Assembly (NCBI RefSeq): GCF_964656455.1
Contig: NC_135724.1
Span: forward strand, 15,142,919-15,206,918
Direction: 5' to 3'
DNA from: Halichoerus grypus
Lineage: Eukaryota > Chordata > Mammalia > Carnivora > Phocidae
DNA length: 64,000 nt
Shown: in pieces, positions 1 through 10,972 of the stretch
How positions within the stretch are numbered: the stretch's first letter is position 1
Layout: every line of letters starts with the position of its first letter
The notes under the pieces: generated by a model
The model's input: the letters and a program-made list of their open reading frames with translations, nothing else
The model's database searches: none
What the model was told of the DNA's origin: nothing
Position numbers and translations under genes: made by a program

Positions 1-290
1 TAATATACTGCCAGTGGGAGTATATATCAATTTGGAAAACATCTAGTATTAACTAGTAAATTGAAGCTACCATAGTTTCAGTTACACTCACATACCCAAA
101 GGAAGCTCTGAAATATATGTGAAGTATAAACAACAATATTTATAGCAACACTGTTTATAATAGAAAAATACATCTATGTCTACCAATTGGAAATTGAGTG
201 TAAAATGTAGCATGTAATTCATATAATGTATTCTTATAATTTAATGCTATATAAAAGTGAAAATGAATAAACTAAACTTCACATTAAAAC
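1..290 (+). repeat. Degenerate old L1 ORF2 3' end (L1M-type)
   Basis: The order of motifs resembles the end of L1 ORF2: a 'gcaacactgtttataatag' stretch like the 'atagcagc...ttataatagcc' segment, then a tract like 'gaataaac' and 'gtggtat...ataatg'. It is heavily mutated with no open frame, and it probably continues upstream of the window. The assignment is by pattern only. Confidence 0.45.
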
Positions 291-295
291 AGACA

Positions 296-877
296 GATCT
301 GCCAAATCTTCTGTTTGGCAGAGTCTTTTATGTCATCAAGCTTAAATACTTTGGTTTTTCTAACTAGGAATTGAGACTTCAAATTATTTCATTAAATATT
401 TCCAATTTTCCCCAATACTAATAGTTTCATTTTATACACATGTATCGATATATATGTGTGTGTGTATATACATGCATACATGAGTGTGTGTATGCAGTTT
501 CTTGACTCTTACTGAAGTTATTATATAAAGATTTTCATGTTTCATGTCTTAATTTTATTTCCTCAGCTTTTCTTCTCTTGCCTAGTATCATATTTCCCTC
601 AATAATGTTTGGTTTCTTTAACGTTTGCAAATAAATATAGCATATTGTTCTTATGGGGGGATGATTCCAGGGTCTTTACTTCCAAAGTCATGTGGATCTC
701 ATTTTGAGAGTTCCTCAGCTACTGTCAACAATTCACCTGTTCCCATTAGTTTCATATTTAACCATGAATTTCTTACTATTTTATCAGCCTCTGACACTTG
801 CCTAATTTTTAGAGATTTTAAAAAATATTTATTTTCTAATTTCAATTGAATTTCAGGGAAGGACATAAAAAATTGTA
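296..877. other. Unassigned AT-rich sequence with a TG/TA tract
   Basis: No gene or repeat family is recognised. A short purine-pyrimidine alternating tract (TATATATGTGTGTGTGTATATA) lies near 447-470, with further TGTG runs to about 495. The 74-codon frame inside shows no family signature. Confidence 0.5.
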
Positions 878-906
878 TGTGTAATCAGTAGGCTGAATAA
901 GATGTT
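878..906. repeat. Left target-site duplication of the L1 stack
   Basis: This segment reappears at 2811-2838. The last 19 bases (888-906, GTAGGCTGAATAAGATGTT) are identical to 2820-2838. The copies bracket the whole minus-strand L1 composite, which is the expected position for a TSD of the original insertion. Confidence 0.85.
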
Positions 907-1328
907 CTCTCTTTTTTTTCTGACAACTCTATACAGTATGCTATGCTCACCGTAAGTGTAGCTACCATCTGTCACCATACAACAAACTCTATTACAATAG
1001 CATTAGCTATGTTCCCTATGCTGTACCTTTCATTCTCATGACTTACTGATTCCATAACTGGAAGCCTAAACCTCCCACTCCCCATCACCCATTTTGCCCA
1101 TCCCTGACCTTCCTCTCCCCTGGCAACCATCAGTTTGTTCTCTGTATTTATGGGTCTGTTTCTACTTTGCTTCTCCATTTGTTTTGTTTTTTTAGATTCT
1201 ACATATAATTGAAATCGTATGCTATTTGTCTTTGTCTGACATATTTCACTTAGAATAATAGCCTCTAGGTCCATCATGTTGTTGCAAATGGCAAGATCTC
1301 ATTTTTATGGCTGAGTAATACTCTATTT

Positions 1329-1362
<34 letters not shown>

Positions 1363-1777
1363 ACATCTTCCTTGTCCATTCATCTGCCAATGGACACTTA
1401 GGTTGCTTGCATATCTTGGCTATTGTAAATAATGCTGCACTAAACATAGGGGTGCATATATCTTTTCAAATTAGTATTTTCATTTTCTTTGGGCAAATAC
1501 ACTAGTGGAATTATTGGACCATGAGCTGTTTCTACTTATAGGTTTTTTTTGAGTATCTCCATACTGTTTTCCATAGTAGCTACACCAATTACATTCCCAC
1601 CAGCAGTGCATGAGGGTTCCTTTTTCTCTACATCCTTGCCAACACTTGTTATTTCTTGTCTTTTTGACACTAACTATTCTGACAGTTGTAAGGTGGTTTC
1701 TCATTGTGGTTTTGATTTGCATTTCTGTCATGATTAGTGATGTTGGGCATTTTTTCATTGGCCATCTGTATATCTTT
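907..1777 (-). mobile_element. L1 LINE 3' UTR and ORF2 end, minus strand (segment 1)
   Basis: Read on the minus strand this is the L1 3' UTR and ORF2 C-terminal region. The plus strand shows the antisense landmarks 'atgctgtac', 'caaccatcagtttgttctctgta', 'tggctgagtaatactc', 'ccaatggacacttaggttgcttgcatat', 'attcccaccagcagtgcatgagggttcc' and 'gttttgatttgcatttc'. Both L1 frames are broken. It looks like an L1MA/L1MB-age copy, interrupted by a later L1 at 1778 and continuing at 2036. Confidence 0.93.
1332..1362. repeat. (CA)n microsatellite
   Basis: A nearly pure CA run of about 15 units inside the old L1, at the position where L1 has a TATATA-rich stretch. It probably expanded after insertion. 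Confidence 0.95.
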
Positions 1778-2016
1778 TTTTAAAATTTTTAAATTAACCT
1801 ATAATGTATTATTTGTTTCAGGGGTACGGGTCTGTGATTCAACAGTCTTACACAATTAACAGCACTCACCATAGTACCTACCCTCTCCAATGTCCATCAC
1901 CCAGCCACCCCATCCCTCCCACCCCCCTCCACTCCAGCAACCCTCAGTTTGTTTCCTGAGATTAAGAGTCTCTTATGGTTTGTCTCCCTCTCCAGTTTCA
2001 TCTTGTTTCATTTTTC
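1778..2016 (-). mobile_element. Truncated L1 3' end inserted in the older L1
   Basis: A plus-strand T-rich start is followed by 'aatgtattatttgtttcagg', 'acaattaacagcactcacc' and 'caaccctcagtttgtttcctgag', which is the antisense 3' UTR of a carnivore L1. It is flanked by imperfect direct repeats, CCATCTGTATATCTTT (1762-1777) and CCATCTGCATATTTTCTTT (2017-2035), read as a diverged TSD. The 239-bp length shows strong 5' truncation. Confidence 0.85.
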
Positions 2017-2035
2017 CCATCTGCATATTTTCTTT

Positions 2036-2110
2036 AGAAAAATGTCTATTCAGGTCCTCTGCCCATTTTTTAATCACACTGTTGTTTTTTTTCGTATCAG
2101 TTCCATAAAT
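2036..2110 (-). mobile_element. L1 LINE, minus strand (segment 2)
   Basis: The interrupted old L1 resumes with 'aaaatgtctattcaggtcctctgcccatttttta', which follows directly in L1 after the part ending at 1777. Its end (2093-2110) is duplicated around the next insertion. Confidence 0.88.
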
Positions 2111-2462
2111 TTTATTTTATTTTATTTTTATTTATTTTTTTAAATTTTTTATTGTTACGTTAATCACCATACATTACATCATTAGTTTTTGATGTAGTGT
2201 TCCATGATTCATTGTTTGTGCATAAGACCCAGTGCTCCATGCAGAACGTGCCCTCTTTAATATCCATTACCAGGCTAACCCATCCCCCCACCCCCTCCCC
2301 TCTAGAACCCTCAGTTTGTTTTTCAGAGTCCATCGTCTCTCATGGTTTGTCTCCCCCCTCCGATTTCCCCCCCTTCATTCTTCCCCTCCTGCTATCTTCT
2401 TTTTTTTTTTTCTTAACGTATATTGCATTATTTGTTTCAGAGGTACAGATCTGTGTTTTTTT
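2111..2462 (-). mobile_element. Second truncated lineage-specific L1 3' end
   Basis: The antisense 3' end of the younger carnivore L1 includes 'taatcaccatacattacatc', 'atcattagtttttgatgtag', 'ccatgattcattgtttgtgc' and 'caccccctcccctctagaac'. The plus-strand copy at 13144-13349 has the same 3' end. An internal T tract (about 2399-2411) precedes 'attgcattatttgtttcaga', so this is either one L1 with a two-part 3' UTR or two adjacent insertions. Diverged flanking repeats lie at 2093-2110 and 2463-2481. Confidence 0.85.
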
Positions 2463-2561
2463 GGTGTCGAGTTGTGTAAATTCTTGATATATTTTGGATA
2501 TTAACCCTTACTGGATATGTCCTTTGCAAATGTCTTCTCCTATTCAGGAGATTGCCTTTTC
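2463..2561 (-). mobile_element. L1 LINE, minus strand (segment 3)
   Basis: The old L1 resumes with 'ttcttgatatattttggatattaaccc' followed by 'tttgcaaatgtcttctcc', a well-known antisense ORF2 stretch. It is broken by a SINE after 2561. Confidence 0.92.
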
Positions 2562-2774
2562 TTTTTTTTTTTTTTTTTTTTTTTTAAAGATTTTATTTAT
2601 TTATTTGACAGAGAGAGACACAGCGAGAGAGGGAACACAAGCAGGGGGAGGGGGAGAGGGAGAAGCAGGCTTCCCGCTGAGCAGGGAGCCCGATGCGGGG
2701 CTCGATCCCAGGACCCTGGGATCATGACCTGAGCCGAAGGCAGACACTTAACGACTGAGCCACCCAGGCGCCCC
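2562..2774 (-). mobile_element. Can-SINE, minus strand
   Basis: Poly-T, AAAGATTTTATTTATTTATTT, a GA-rich middle, then GCTTCCCGCTGAGCAGGGAG and the tRNA-like head ending GAGCCACCCAGGCGCCCC. It is flanked by the exact 16-bp TSD AGGAGATTGCCTTTTC (2546-2561 and 2775-2790). This is the youngest layer of the 0.9-2.8 kb nest. Confidence 0.98.
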
Positions 2775-2790
2775 AGGAGATTGCCTTTTC

Positions 2791-2808
2791 GTTTTGACCA
2801 AAAAACGC
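2791..2808 (-). mobile_element. L1 LINE, minus strand (segment 4, 5' truncation point)
   Basis: A short remainder of the old L1 follows the SINE TSD ('gttttgacc'). L1 homology stops at about 2800, just before the right-hand copy of the outer TSD at 2811-2838. Confidence 0.7.
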
Positions 2809-2838
2809 TGTGTGCAATCGTAGGCTGAATAAGATGTT

Positions 2839-4728
2839 TTTCCTTTTTACCTTAAAAAATAATCATAAGTCCTATTCCTTCTAGAGATAAGATTTATTCA
2901 CATTTATAGATTTATTTACCTCATTTAAGCTGAATTCATTATCTGACACATTTCAAGAAATAACGTAATAACTTGACTCCTCCCACTCTCCAATAGCAAT
3001 CTAGTTGTCAGTTACCCCTTTGTGATGCCTTATCAGAAATTAATTGTTGCAGCAAAGTGGGGGCCTTTTATGGCATCAGTAATCCACTATTAAACTAAAA
3101 ATAATTGAGGGGCTACTATGTTCCAGCCACTATGCAACTTGCTATCTCCTTTTCCTAGTGACTGGTATATCTTTTCTTGCCCTGGTAACACACTTTTACT
3201 TATTTCAATTTTGTCATTGCAGGTTCCTCTTATTATTGTTTTTAAATAGCCACATGACTACTTAATCTTTTTTCCATTCTGATAATGTATGTCTCTTTCC
3301 TTAATAGATAATTGTTTATATTCTTATATATTATACTTATGTATTATCCTGATCTAAGTGATTTATTTGAAGTACATCGTAGCTAAGATTTCTTCTTTAA
3401 GGCTTTCAAGTTCTGACTTGGAGATTTTTAAATTTGGCTACAGATGTGGGAAAACAAATGATTGAGATTTCCTTTTCTTGCTTGCTTGCGTTTTTTTTTT
3501 TTTTTCAGTGTTTGGGGTTGATATAACTTCATTGATTTTAATTATGTATGTTATTTTCTTCCTACTCCATCTGGCAGAACTGAACTGTAAAATTGAAACC
3601 AGAAGGTTGCAAATCTCAGTTAGTTCATGAAACTTAATTGTCAATGTTAGTTATGTGACCAACCATTGTTATATGTGTTTTGTTATGGAGCCTTAAGAAG
3701 GCTTCAGAAACTTTGGCACAGCCCTTAGTCACAGTCAATTATTCCACTTTGCAGGTGCTTGATTTTCCAGCACACAGCAACTGCACACTGGGTTTGGAAG
3801 GTGGGCAAACATGCCCATGAATATTTGGAAGTTTATTTTTCTTTACTGTCACAGGCACATCTGTTAGACGGGAGTTTTGTAATATGCCTCCCAAACACTG
3901 CTAAGATACATTTTAATGTCTTTTAAAAATATTTTGTCGCACGGCTTATGGAGAAATCATTAGCAAGTATAAACATTCCCTTTGTTTTACATAGTGGACT
4001 TATAATAATATCAAGTTAATTACCTGAGACTCTAAAAATTATATTTTAAATGTACAATAAAATGGATTTGATATTTGCTAAATTCTGGAGATCTTTTCTT
4101 ATTCAAAAGTAGTATTTATAGTTCAGCAATAAATAAATTTTGAAAGAAAGGAGGTCATCAAACTGTATGCCTCATGTAAGGATGTTTAGCTTCATCACTA
4201 TGTGAACATTAGCCAGACAGATTATGTCAAACTGCATGATACCTCTGCAAACATTTTCATGCTAATGTTAGGAAATTGACTCATAATCTTGATAAGATTG
4301 ATAGGCAATACTCCTTTCACCTCTTTATAGTAATAGAGTGGAAATCAGTGGGATCTGTTCTAGCTTTGCAGGGAAAACCGTGGCTTGCCTCACAGATGAT
4401 TCACAGAGAAAATGGCTTTCTGTGAGATAAATCTGCTGATGAATAAATGACAAAATGAGTGCATTCCTTCCAACCCTTTTGTACCTACCTGTTGGCGATA
4501 CACAGGCTGTCACTCCTTTCCATTGATGACACGTGGAACAGGTGGTTCTGTCTTGATTCCAGCTAGGTGCTTTGCGTTGGGGGGTTGTTCAACAGGATCT
4601 GGATTTAGGAAAACACAGTTCTGTCCTTGGGATTCTTCTGTGCCAGATCCTAGAAATGTTGCTCTTCATGACAGTGCCCAGAGCTCTAAAATCAAACGTG
4701 TCTACAGGTAAAAGCAATTTCATGGAGA
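2839..4728. other. Unassigned non-coding sequence
   Basis: No gene is seen. A MIR-like patch on the minus strand around 3100-3165 ('ggggctactatgttccagcc') is weak. A 15-bp T run lies at 3491-3505. The 62-69 codon frames here show no family signature. Confidence 0.5.
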
Positions 4729-4734
4729 GGCAGA

Positions 4735-4950
4735 CGAGCATGGCTGTTCAAAGCAGACTCAAGCTGGGCTGGCAGCGTTAGACACCCAGCTGTGCCACTT
4801 CCTGGCTGTCCGGTCTTGAGACTGTCACTTGACATTCCAGCGCTTCCCTGTCATCATCTGGAGCAAAGATTCCAAGTATTGTTGCCCCCACAGCATTGCT
4901 GAGAAAATGAAATGACCGATATGTGTAAAACTCTAGAATAGGCTCTAGAA
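4735..4950 (+). repeat. MIR SINE, plus strand
   Basis: It follows MIR order: 'gactcaagctgggc', 'ctgtgccacttcctggctgt', 'tcacttgacattccagcgcttccctgtcatcatctggagc', then 'ttgctgagaaaatgaaatg' and 'tctagaataggctctagaat'. It is diverged but spans most of the element. Confidence 0.75.
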
Positions 4951-5804
4951 TAAAGACCTCATGTTTTTGATATATTTATTGGGGGTTTTAGACTGATTCA
5001 GAATATTGATTTTAAATTTGCCTGTCATGCCCAACCTTTGCTTGAATCCACTCTTTGGCAACTTTCTGAGAGCCATCCTTACATGGTCCTGGATGATGAG
5101 CTGGCCAGAGAGAGCCCATGTTGGGTTCTGCTGAGCCAGTGAAATTGCATCTCCCCAAGTCTGGACTGGATATGTAGACACTTCAGTCAGCTGCTGTTGG
5201 ATACTTAAGGAAAGGAACTTACGGAAAGCTGGGATTGGAGCAGCTCTACCTGTCTGAGGAATGAGTAGGTCAAGGGAGGAAAAGCCAGGTTGCAAAGTGC
5301 GACGTGACTCAAGAGGAGAGACTGAGAGGAGGCAGAGGATTTGAATGGCCTGTTTCCTAACAGCCTTAGGTGGTTCACCTGAAATCCTGCCCTCGGGCGC
5401 CCCCCCTCCCCCAACAGCCTGGTCATCTGATCAGACAGTCTTCCTGCACTTTCTTCCAGCTCCAGTCATGTCTGTCCCTTATAACCACATACTCCCTGTG
5501 ACACCATTCTAGACAAAATATTTATCCAACGACAAATAACAACTCAAGTCTTAAACACTCCTCATTTCTTATTTCACTTCAATTTTGGGTCAAGGAAGTT
5601 CAAATTAGTGATGGTTCAGTGAATTTTTTTCATATATACCAACTTACCATTTTTATAATGTTACACAATGGTTATTTTTATAGCCCATGTATTTACCTTT
5701 AATTAAATAAATGAGGTTAAATCATTCCAGAAATATGCTAGCTAAGATGCAGCTGCTTACTTACCAATGTGTGCAGCATTGAGAAGACATCGGATGAAAG
5801 GAAT
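4951..5804. other. Unassigned non-coding sequence
   Basis: No repeat family is recognised. A 116-codon minus-strand frame (4945-5295) overlaps the end of the MIR and has no recognised domain, so I treat it as chance. Confidence 0.5.
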
Positions 5805-6000
5805 TAATATTTATTGAATCTTTACTATGTCGGGGACATATCATATGTGCCTTATTTATGTTGTCTTATTTCACTTCATAGCAGGCCTGTCAGGCACGTA
5901 TTATTAACAGAGGATGAATTGGAAGCCCAGAGAGGTTAAATAACTTACCTAAAGTCATACAGCTAAAATATGTGAGGCCAGATCTGTTTGACACTATGCT
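5805..6000 (-). repeat. MIR SINE, minus strand
   Basis: The antisense MIR hallmarks appear in order: 'atttattgaatctttactatgt', a tract like 'ttatttcact', 'attattaacagaggatgaa', 'ggaagcccagagaggttaaataactt' and 'gtcatacagctaaaatatg'. It is nearly full length. Confidence 0.93.
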
Positions 6001-6021
6001 CTTTTCGATATATCTTGCAGT

Positions 6022-6092
6022 TAATCAATCATCCAACAATATTTGCTGAACATTTACTATATGCCAAGAAGAGTGTTACTATGTGGGACTGG
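6022..6092 (-). repeat. L2 LINE 3' end, minus strand
   Basis: 'atccaacaatatttgctgaacatttactatatgcc' matches the antisense L2 terminus (CAACAAATATTTATTGAGCA...TATGTGCC). It sits directly after the MIR. Confidence 0.7.
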
Positions 6093-6982
6093 ACCAATAG
6101 GGTCCAATACATTGTAAATCATGTTAAGTATTTTATTTTAGTGTTGTCAGTCTCTCATGTATGGGAGAGAGAATGTATTTATGGAGTTTTTCTTTTTCCC
6201 AAAATTATTAAGATCTAAATAACATAGGAATGTCTAATGGTAATTCTAAACATAAGCAATTGAGGATGCATAAGAGTAATACCCAGATGTCATTTTTAAG
6301 ATCATGAAGCAATCTTAAAAATTGCAGCTTAGTAAATTTAGCTCAGTGACACCCAGATTTTGCAGCTTTATGGAATGAGAAGTTCTCTGTGATTGGGCCG
6401 CAAAGACTAAGCTGCCTGGCAAACTGGATTAACTAATAATGGTGAAAGATGCTGGAGCCTTATAATCAATAAAAAGTTGACTTATTTGTTTACCAAACAG
6501 ATAAAAAAAAAAGGTGAACATGAAATGGTTCACATAGCTTTTAGAATATAGTTATAACATGAAGAATATAAAACTACCACTTTTTAAAGTGCATCTTTCT
6601 GAATTAACTCTAATTATTCACTACTCTCTCTGATAGTTCCTTGGTTACATATATTTACTGATGTGGAACTATTCCTCCTTTCCCATAATGCACCTTAATT
6701 GACCTAATTATGGCCATAATTGTACCTAATTGCAATGGCCCCATATGGCCTTGGGGTATTATCTCCAAAGTAAACAACACAGGAGCATCCAGCGGCCACC
6801 CACACCTGTGCACGCACGTGCACACACACACCTGCTGTGACCTTTGCCTCTGATTCCTCTCAGTTTTCCATCTCTCTCTACAACCCGAACAAATCTGACA
6901 CATTATCCTGAGAACTTCTTTACAGAGTCACATAAATATGTTTTATGTAATTCTCCTCCGTAGAACTCACTGTTGTTAAAAG
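6093..6982. other. Unassigned non-coding sequence
   Basis: No gene or clear repeat is seen. A short imperfect CA/CG stretch (about 6805-6832, 'gcacgcacgtgcacacacac') is the only simple sequence. Confidence 0.5.
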
Positions 6983-6993
6983 TACGTATTTTA

Positions 6994-7128
6994 GGGGCAC
7001 CTAGGTGGCTCAGTCACTTAAGCCTCAGACTCTTGATTTTGGCTCAGGTCATGATCTCAGGGCCATGAGTTCAAGTCCCATATGGGTGGTGCAGAGATTA
7101 TTAAAAAAAAATTAATAAAAAGAATAAA
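6994..7128 (+). mobile_element. Can-SINE, plus strand (first of a pair)
   Basis: Head GGGGCACCTAGGTGGCTCAG, then 'ggctcaggtcatgatctcag' and 'gagttcaagtccca'. It lacks the long TC-rich middle and ends in an A-rich tail (7100-7127). This is a short-type copy. The upstream TSD candidate is TACGTATTTTA (6983-6993). Confidence 0.95.
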
Positions 7129-7130
7129 GG

Positions 7131-7344
7131 GGGGCACCTGGATGGCTCAGTTGGTTGAGCCAACTCTTGATTTTGCCTCAGGTCATGATCTCAGGATCCT
7201 GGGATGGAACTCATCATTGTGTTGGGCTCTGCCCTCAGCAGGGAGTCTGCTTAAGATTCTCTCTCCCCCTCTCCTTCTGCCCTTCCCCACCCCTTACTCA
7301 CGCACTCTCTCTAAATAAATAAAATCTAAAAACTAATAAATAAA
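7131..7344 (+). mobile_element. Can-SINE, plus strand (second of a pair)
   Basis: It begins GGGGCACCTGGATGGCTCAG immediately after the A tail of the previous copy, and it carries the full TC-rich middle and AATAAATAAAATC tail. TACATATTTTA (7345-7355) follows, matching the 11-bp sequence before the first copy with one change. Either the second inserted into the tail of the first, or the pair moved as a dimer. Confidence 0.97.
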
Positions 7345-7355
7345 TACATATTTTA

Positions 7356-10254
7356 CACAGAAAATTACAATTATGATTCTTGAGACAAAAGCATCATTTT
7401 TACTTCAGCTGACATTGGTAGAAGCTGAAACAACCAAAAGATTACAACCCGTGATTCAGTATGAAAATTAATATCAAGAGTAGACCAAAGAATGTAACCA
7501 AGCAGAAAGTATGTGTATTGTGTTCAAATAGGCAGGGTTATAAAATCTATTTTAAATTCAACCCGGGGAATAGTTAACTCTCTCTCATCTGAGGGTCAAA
7601 TAGGCCCTTGATGATTAAAATAGAAACTCAACAGTGATCCCTTTTAACCGTGTCATATACAAGTAATTAACACTACACTTCAGTTTCACACTAATGCCTG
7701 ACATTCAGGTCTTGGGAACAGCTCTAAATGCTGGAGGATCAAAGTTTGATTTTAAGTGTAATTACGTTTGAGCCTGGTACCCCAAGCATTGGTAATTGAT
7801 ATGTAAGCCAAGTTCGTCACAAAGGCAGCAACCAGAGACCTCGAAGTATACAGTCTTGGAAACACGAGTTTCCTTGGCTCTGTTTAGCACAGCAATTTCT
7901 GCCATTACATTCAAGAGACAAAAGAACTGCATTCCCTTCCTTAACACTTTGCCTTGCCCTGATTCTGACTGCATGTACATTCGGGGAGGGAGTTCATGTT
8001 CTTCTGGGGCCACCCTTGTACTCAGCTGAGCATAGAATATATCATGCATGCCTGAAGAGGAGATGCTACCTTATCCTCAGGTTCTGGGAACCTTCTGTGT
8101 TGCTTGTCTTTTTAACGACTAGACTGGGCTAGCAGCCCTTCAATCTTCCTTGGCTTCTTCAGCCTCACAAACTCCATTCCTTCTTCTGAGATTAGGCTCT
8201 GCCACCTAATAACCATGTTACCAGATGTTACGAATATACAGTGATCATAATCTTTCATTTAATCCAATATGAAATATTTATTCAGATGATATACCTGTAC
8301 TTTACATTGCTAACGTGTTTCAGTCATCAAAACTAACCAGTCTTCAGAACTAAGAATGCCATTCGTGGACTCATCTTTTCTCCAATGAGCACAACAATCT
8401 CGCATACACTATTGTACTGATACTTACCAGCCCTTTATGAGAAAGTGGAACTTAGTTTGTAATCAAGGAATGAATTTACATTCCCATCCTCGGTTTGCAA
8501 TCCAGTAATTTACAACTTGAAACTCTCTCCTAGTAACACTTATTCCTGTGTTACAGTCTATCAATTAAACAGCAATTGCTTCTAACTTTCATTTATCTTG
8601 AATATGACTATTCTATATAGAATAATTAAAGGACTCAAATTTGGGAAACATGACAGTCTGCCTTTGAAATTCTGTAATTCTATGACATATTCAGGAATTG
8701 AAAAGAAAATGAAGAGTGCATTAACTAGAATTTGGAAAGCTGTTATTTTTTAAAAAGTAGATGAGAAAATGTGCATTGATCAGTTTTGTGTACTGCCATG
8801 CAAAAAGGCAAGAAATTAAGATAGCTGTAATGGTCTCTTATTGAACCACTCCACATTTCCATGTGTTACGAATTTCTTAAGTAAATCAGCATGTTTTTGC
8901 TGCTCTGTGACAGCCGTAAATCTTGGATAATCATCCTGTGAATGGGTCAGTGCATTAGCTCTGTAACTTCAATTAGCTACACTACCATCAAGCTCTGAGA
9001 AATCTGCTGTTACACAGCTTAAACCGTTAGATGAAAAATGGCCATAGATACTAAGTGTTGTTGTAAATGGAGCCAACTTTAGGATATATCATCTGAACTT
9101 CAAAGCTTCATTTAAGTTTAAATATTTAATATTAAAATGGCCAGAAAGATGCCAGAACCACCAGTCCAACATTTATTCTTTGTGTAGGTCTGTTTTTCTT
9201 TGTAAAATAAGAATGGAAGAAACCCATTTGTTCTAGAATATGAAGAACAGGACAGAATGTCAGACTATATAGCCTGGCATTTCTTTTGAAAAAAATAATA
9301 ATAAGACTTAAAAATGCTGGATAAGATATCACAGTCTTCCTTCTTAATACATTGCTGAGTTTAAAACAATATGAGGTTAATATCTGGGAGTCAAAAAGAG
9401 AAGGGGGTCTGAAAACTCAGGGTTATAAGCACAAGTGTACTCTGGCTGCCCGAGGTAGATAGATAATTGAGGAGGGTGGGCTTAATGCCCATGTGAATAG
9501 CAGAGATAAGGTCTCTGTTCTACACAAGGTGGTAAATTGTAATTGGTATTTACAGACATAAAATCAGCATGGGCCAGTAAAACATTTGCCTGCCCGAGAA
9601 ACAGATGACATCAAAGTTTCTTTGTTCCTCTTCTGAGTGAAAAAAATCGTCTCCTCGAAGATCTCATAACCACAGGCCTGCCAGCCATCATGCAGATTTA
9701 GTATTCCAACTTACATGGTCCGTGTGTGACATGGGCTCATAAATTCACATACAGTCTCGTACTAGCCTATTAATACTCCTGGGGCACCTGACATAAGTAA
9801 ATATAAAATTAATCCGGAGAGATTTACCTTCAACCCATCCCAGCAAATAATTCCCACAGATGAATTGCCCTGGAGATGAACTCACAACTAAAATTACAAA
9901 AGAAAGAAGGAAGAAACTCACCATGCCCAAGAGTTGAGAGACCCAAGAGGACCTGAAGATAAGGGAACGATCAGTTTTTGGCTGAATCTGTTTTTCTTTA
10001 TAGCATTACTCTTTCAGTTTGGGGCAGGAAAGTTTCGCCTTGTGCAGGATTCACCCGGGTGCCACAGGTTGTTGAGCCTTCTCTATCTCGGTGCTAAAAG
10101 CTGGAAACAGTCCCACCCCTACCCTCACCCTTGGATACTGTGACAACCAAAACTGTCCATGCACATTTCTAAATACCTTCTGAGGAGTGGTGCCACCTCT
10201 GTTTATGGGCCATTGATCTAGAAAATAAAGTGTGTCTTATATCCATAATGATAT
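7356..10254. other. Long stretch without recognised repeats or genes
   Basis: About 2.9 kb with no Can-SINE, L1, L2 or MIR that I can name. Open frames reach only 95 codons (7762-8049, minus) and have no recognised motifs. A 14-bp SINE-head-like match at 9782 is too short to count. Confidence 0.5.
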
Positions 10255-10850
10255 GAAAGAAAATGTTGAAAACTATGAGAAAAACACAAGCACAAAAAAG
10301 TCAGTTTTAAAGAACTGAATAGAACCTCCAAAAATTAAAAAACATAAAAGCTGAAATTAAAAACTCGGTGAACAGATTGAACCACAATATATACATTTGG
10401 AGAGTAAATTGGTGAACTGAAAGACTAATCTGAGGTCATTGGTCAGAATTCAGAAAAAAGGAATGAAAAGTTGGAGACTAGGTTAAAAAGGATGAGAAGG
10501 AAATGAGAAGTTTCAATATATGCCCAATAGAAATTACACAGAAAAGAAGACCAAATTCAGGAAAGGCAATATTAAAAAATATAATGGCCAAAATAAAAAA
10601 TATGTTTTTTAATATCGATTTAATTGAAGATGTATATTCTTAGTTTTAGCCATTAAACCATGTCCCTAGCAGAAACAAACAAATCCACACTTACCCACAT
10701 ACTCTTGAAATTATAGGACATCAAAGACAAAGTGAAGATTTTAAAAGAAACAAGTGAAGTACCATATTACCTATCATAGAAAGACAGACGGAGAACAGTC
10801 TTCTTAAAGGCAACTGTGGAAGCCAAAAATAATTTTTTTTATTTTTCCAG
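10255..10850 (+). mobile_element. Old L1 (or HAL1) ORF1-region fragment, plus strand
   Basis: The text follows L1 ORF1 and the ORF1-ORF2 boundary: 'taaattggtgaactgaaagactaatctgagg', 'tccacacttaccc', 'ggacatcaaagacaaagtgaagattttaaaag', then 'ggcaactgtggaagcc'. The frame is broken by indels and stops. HAL1, which keeps only ORF1, cannot be excluded. Confidence 0.8.
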
Positions 10851-10854
10851 AAAA

Positions 10855-10972
10855 TGTGGGATTAAATGAGTTAATATATGTGAAGCACAGAGGGCTGTGC
10901 TTGGTACATTGTAGTCTGCACGTAAGTATTTGCTGTGACAGTCATTATCCTGGTCTGGGTAGCATGAGTAAA
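10855..10972 (+). repeat. MIR SINE 3' part, plus strand
   Basis: 'ggattaaatgagttaatatatgtgaagcaca' and 'ctgtgcttggtacattgtagtctgcacgtaagtatttgct' match the MIR 3' half. Confidence 0.8.

Noticed and set aside
9782..9795. SINE-head-like match (GGGGCACCTGACAT)
   Set aside because: Too short, with no following Can-SINE sequence.
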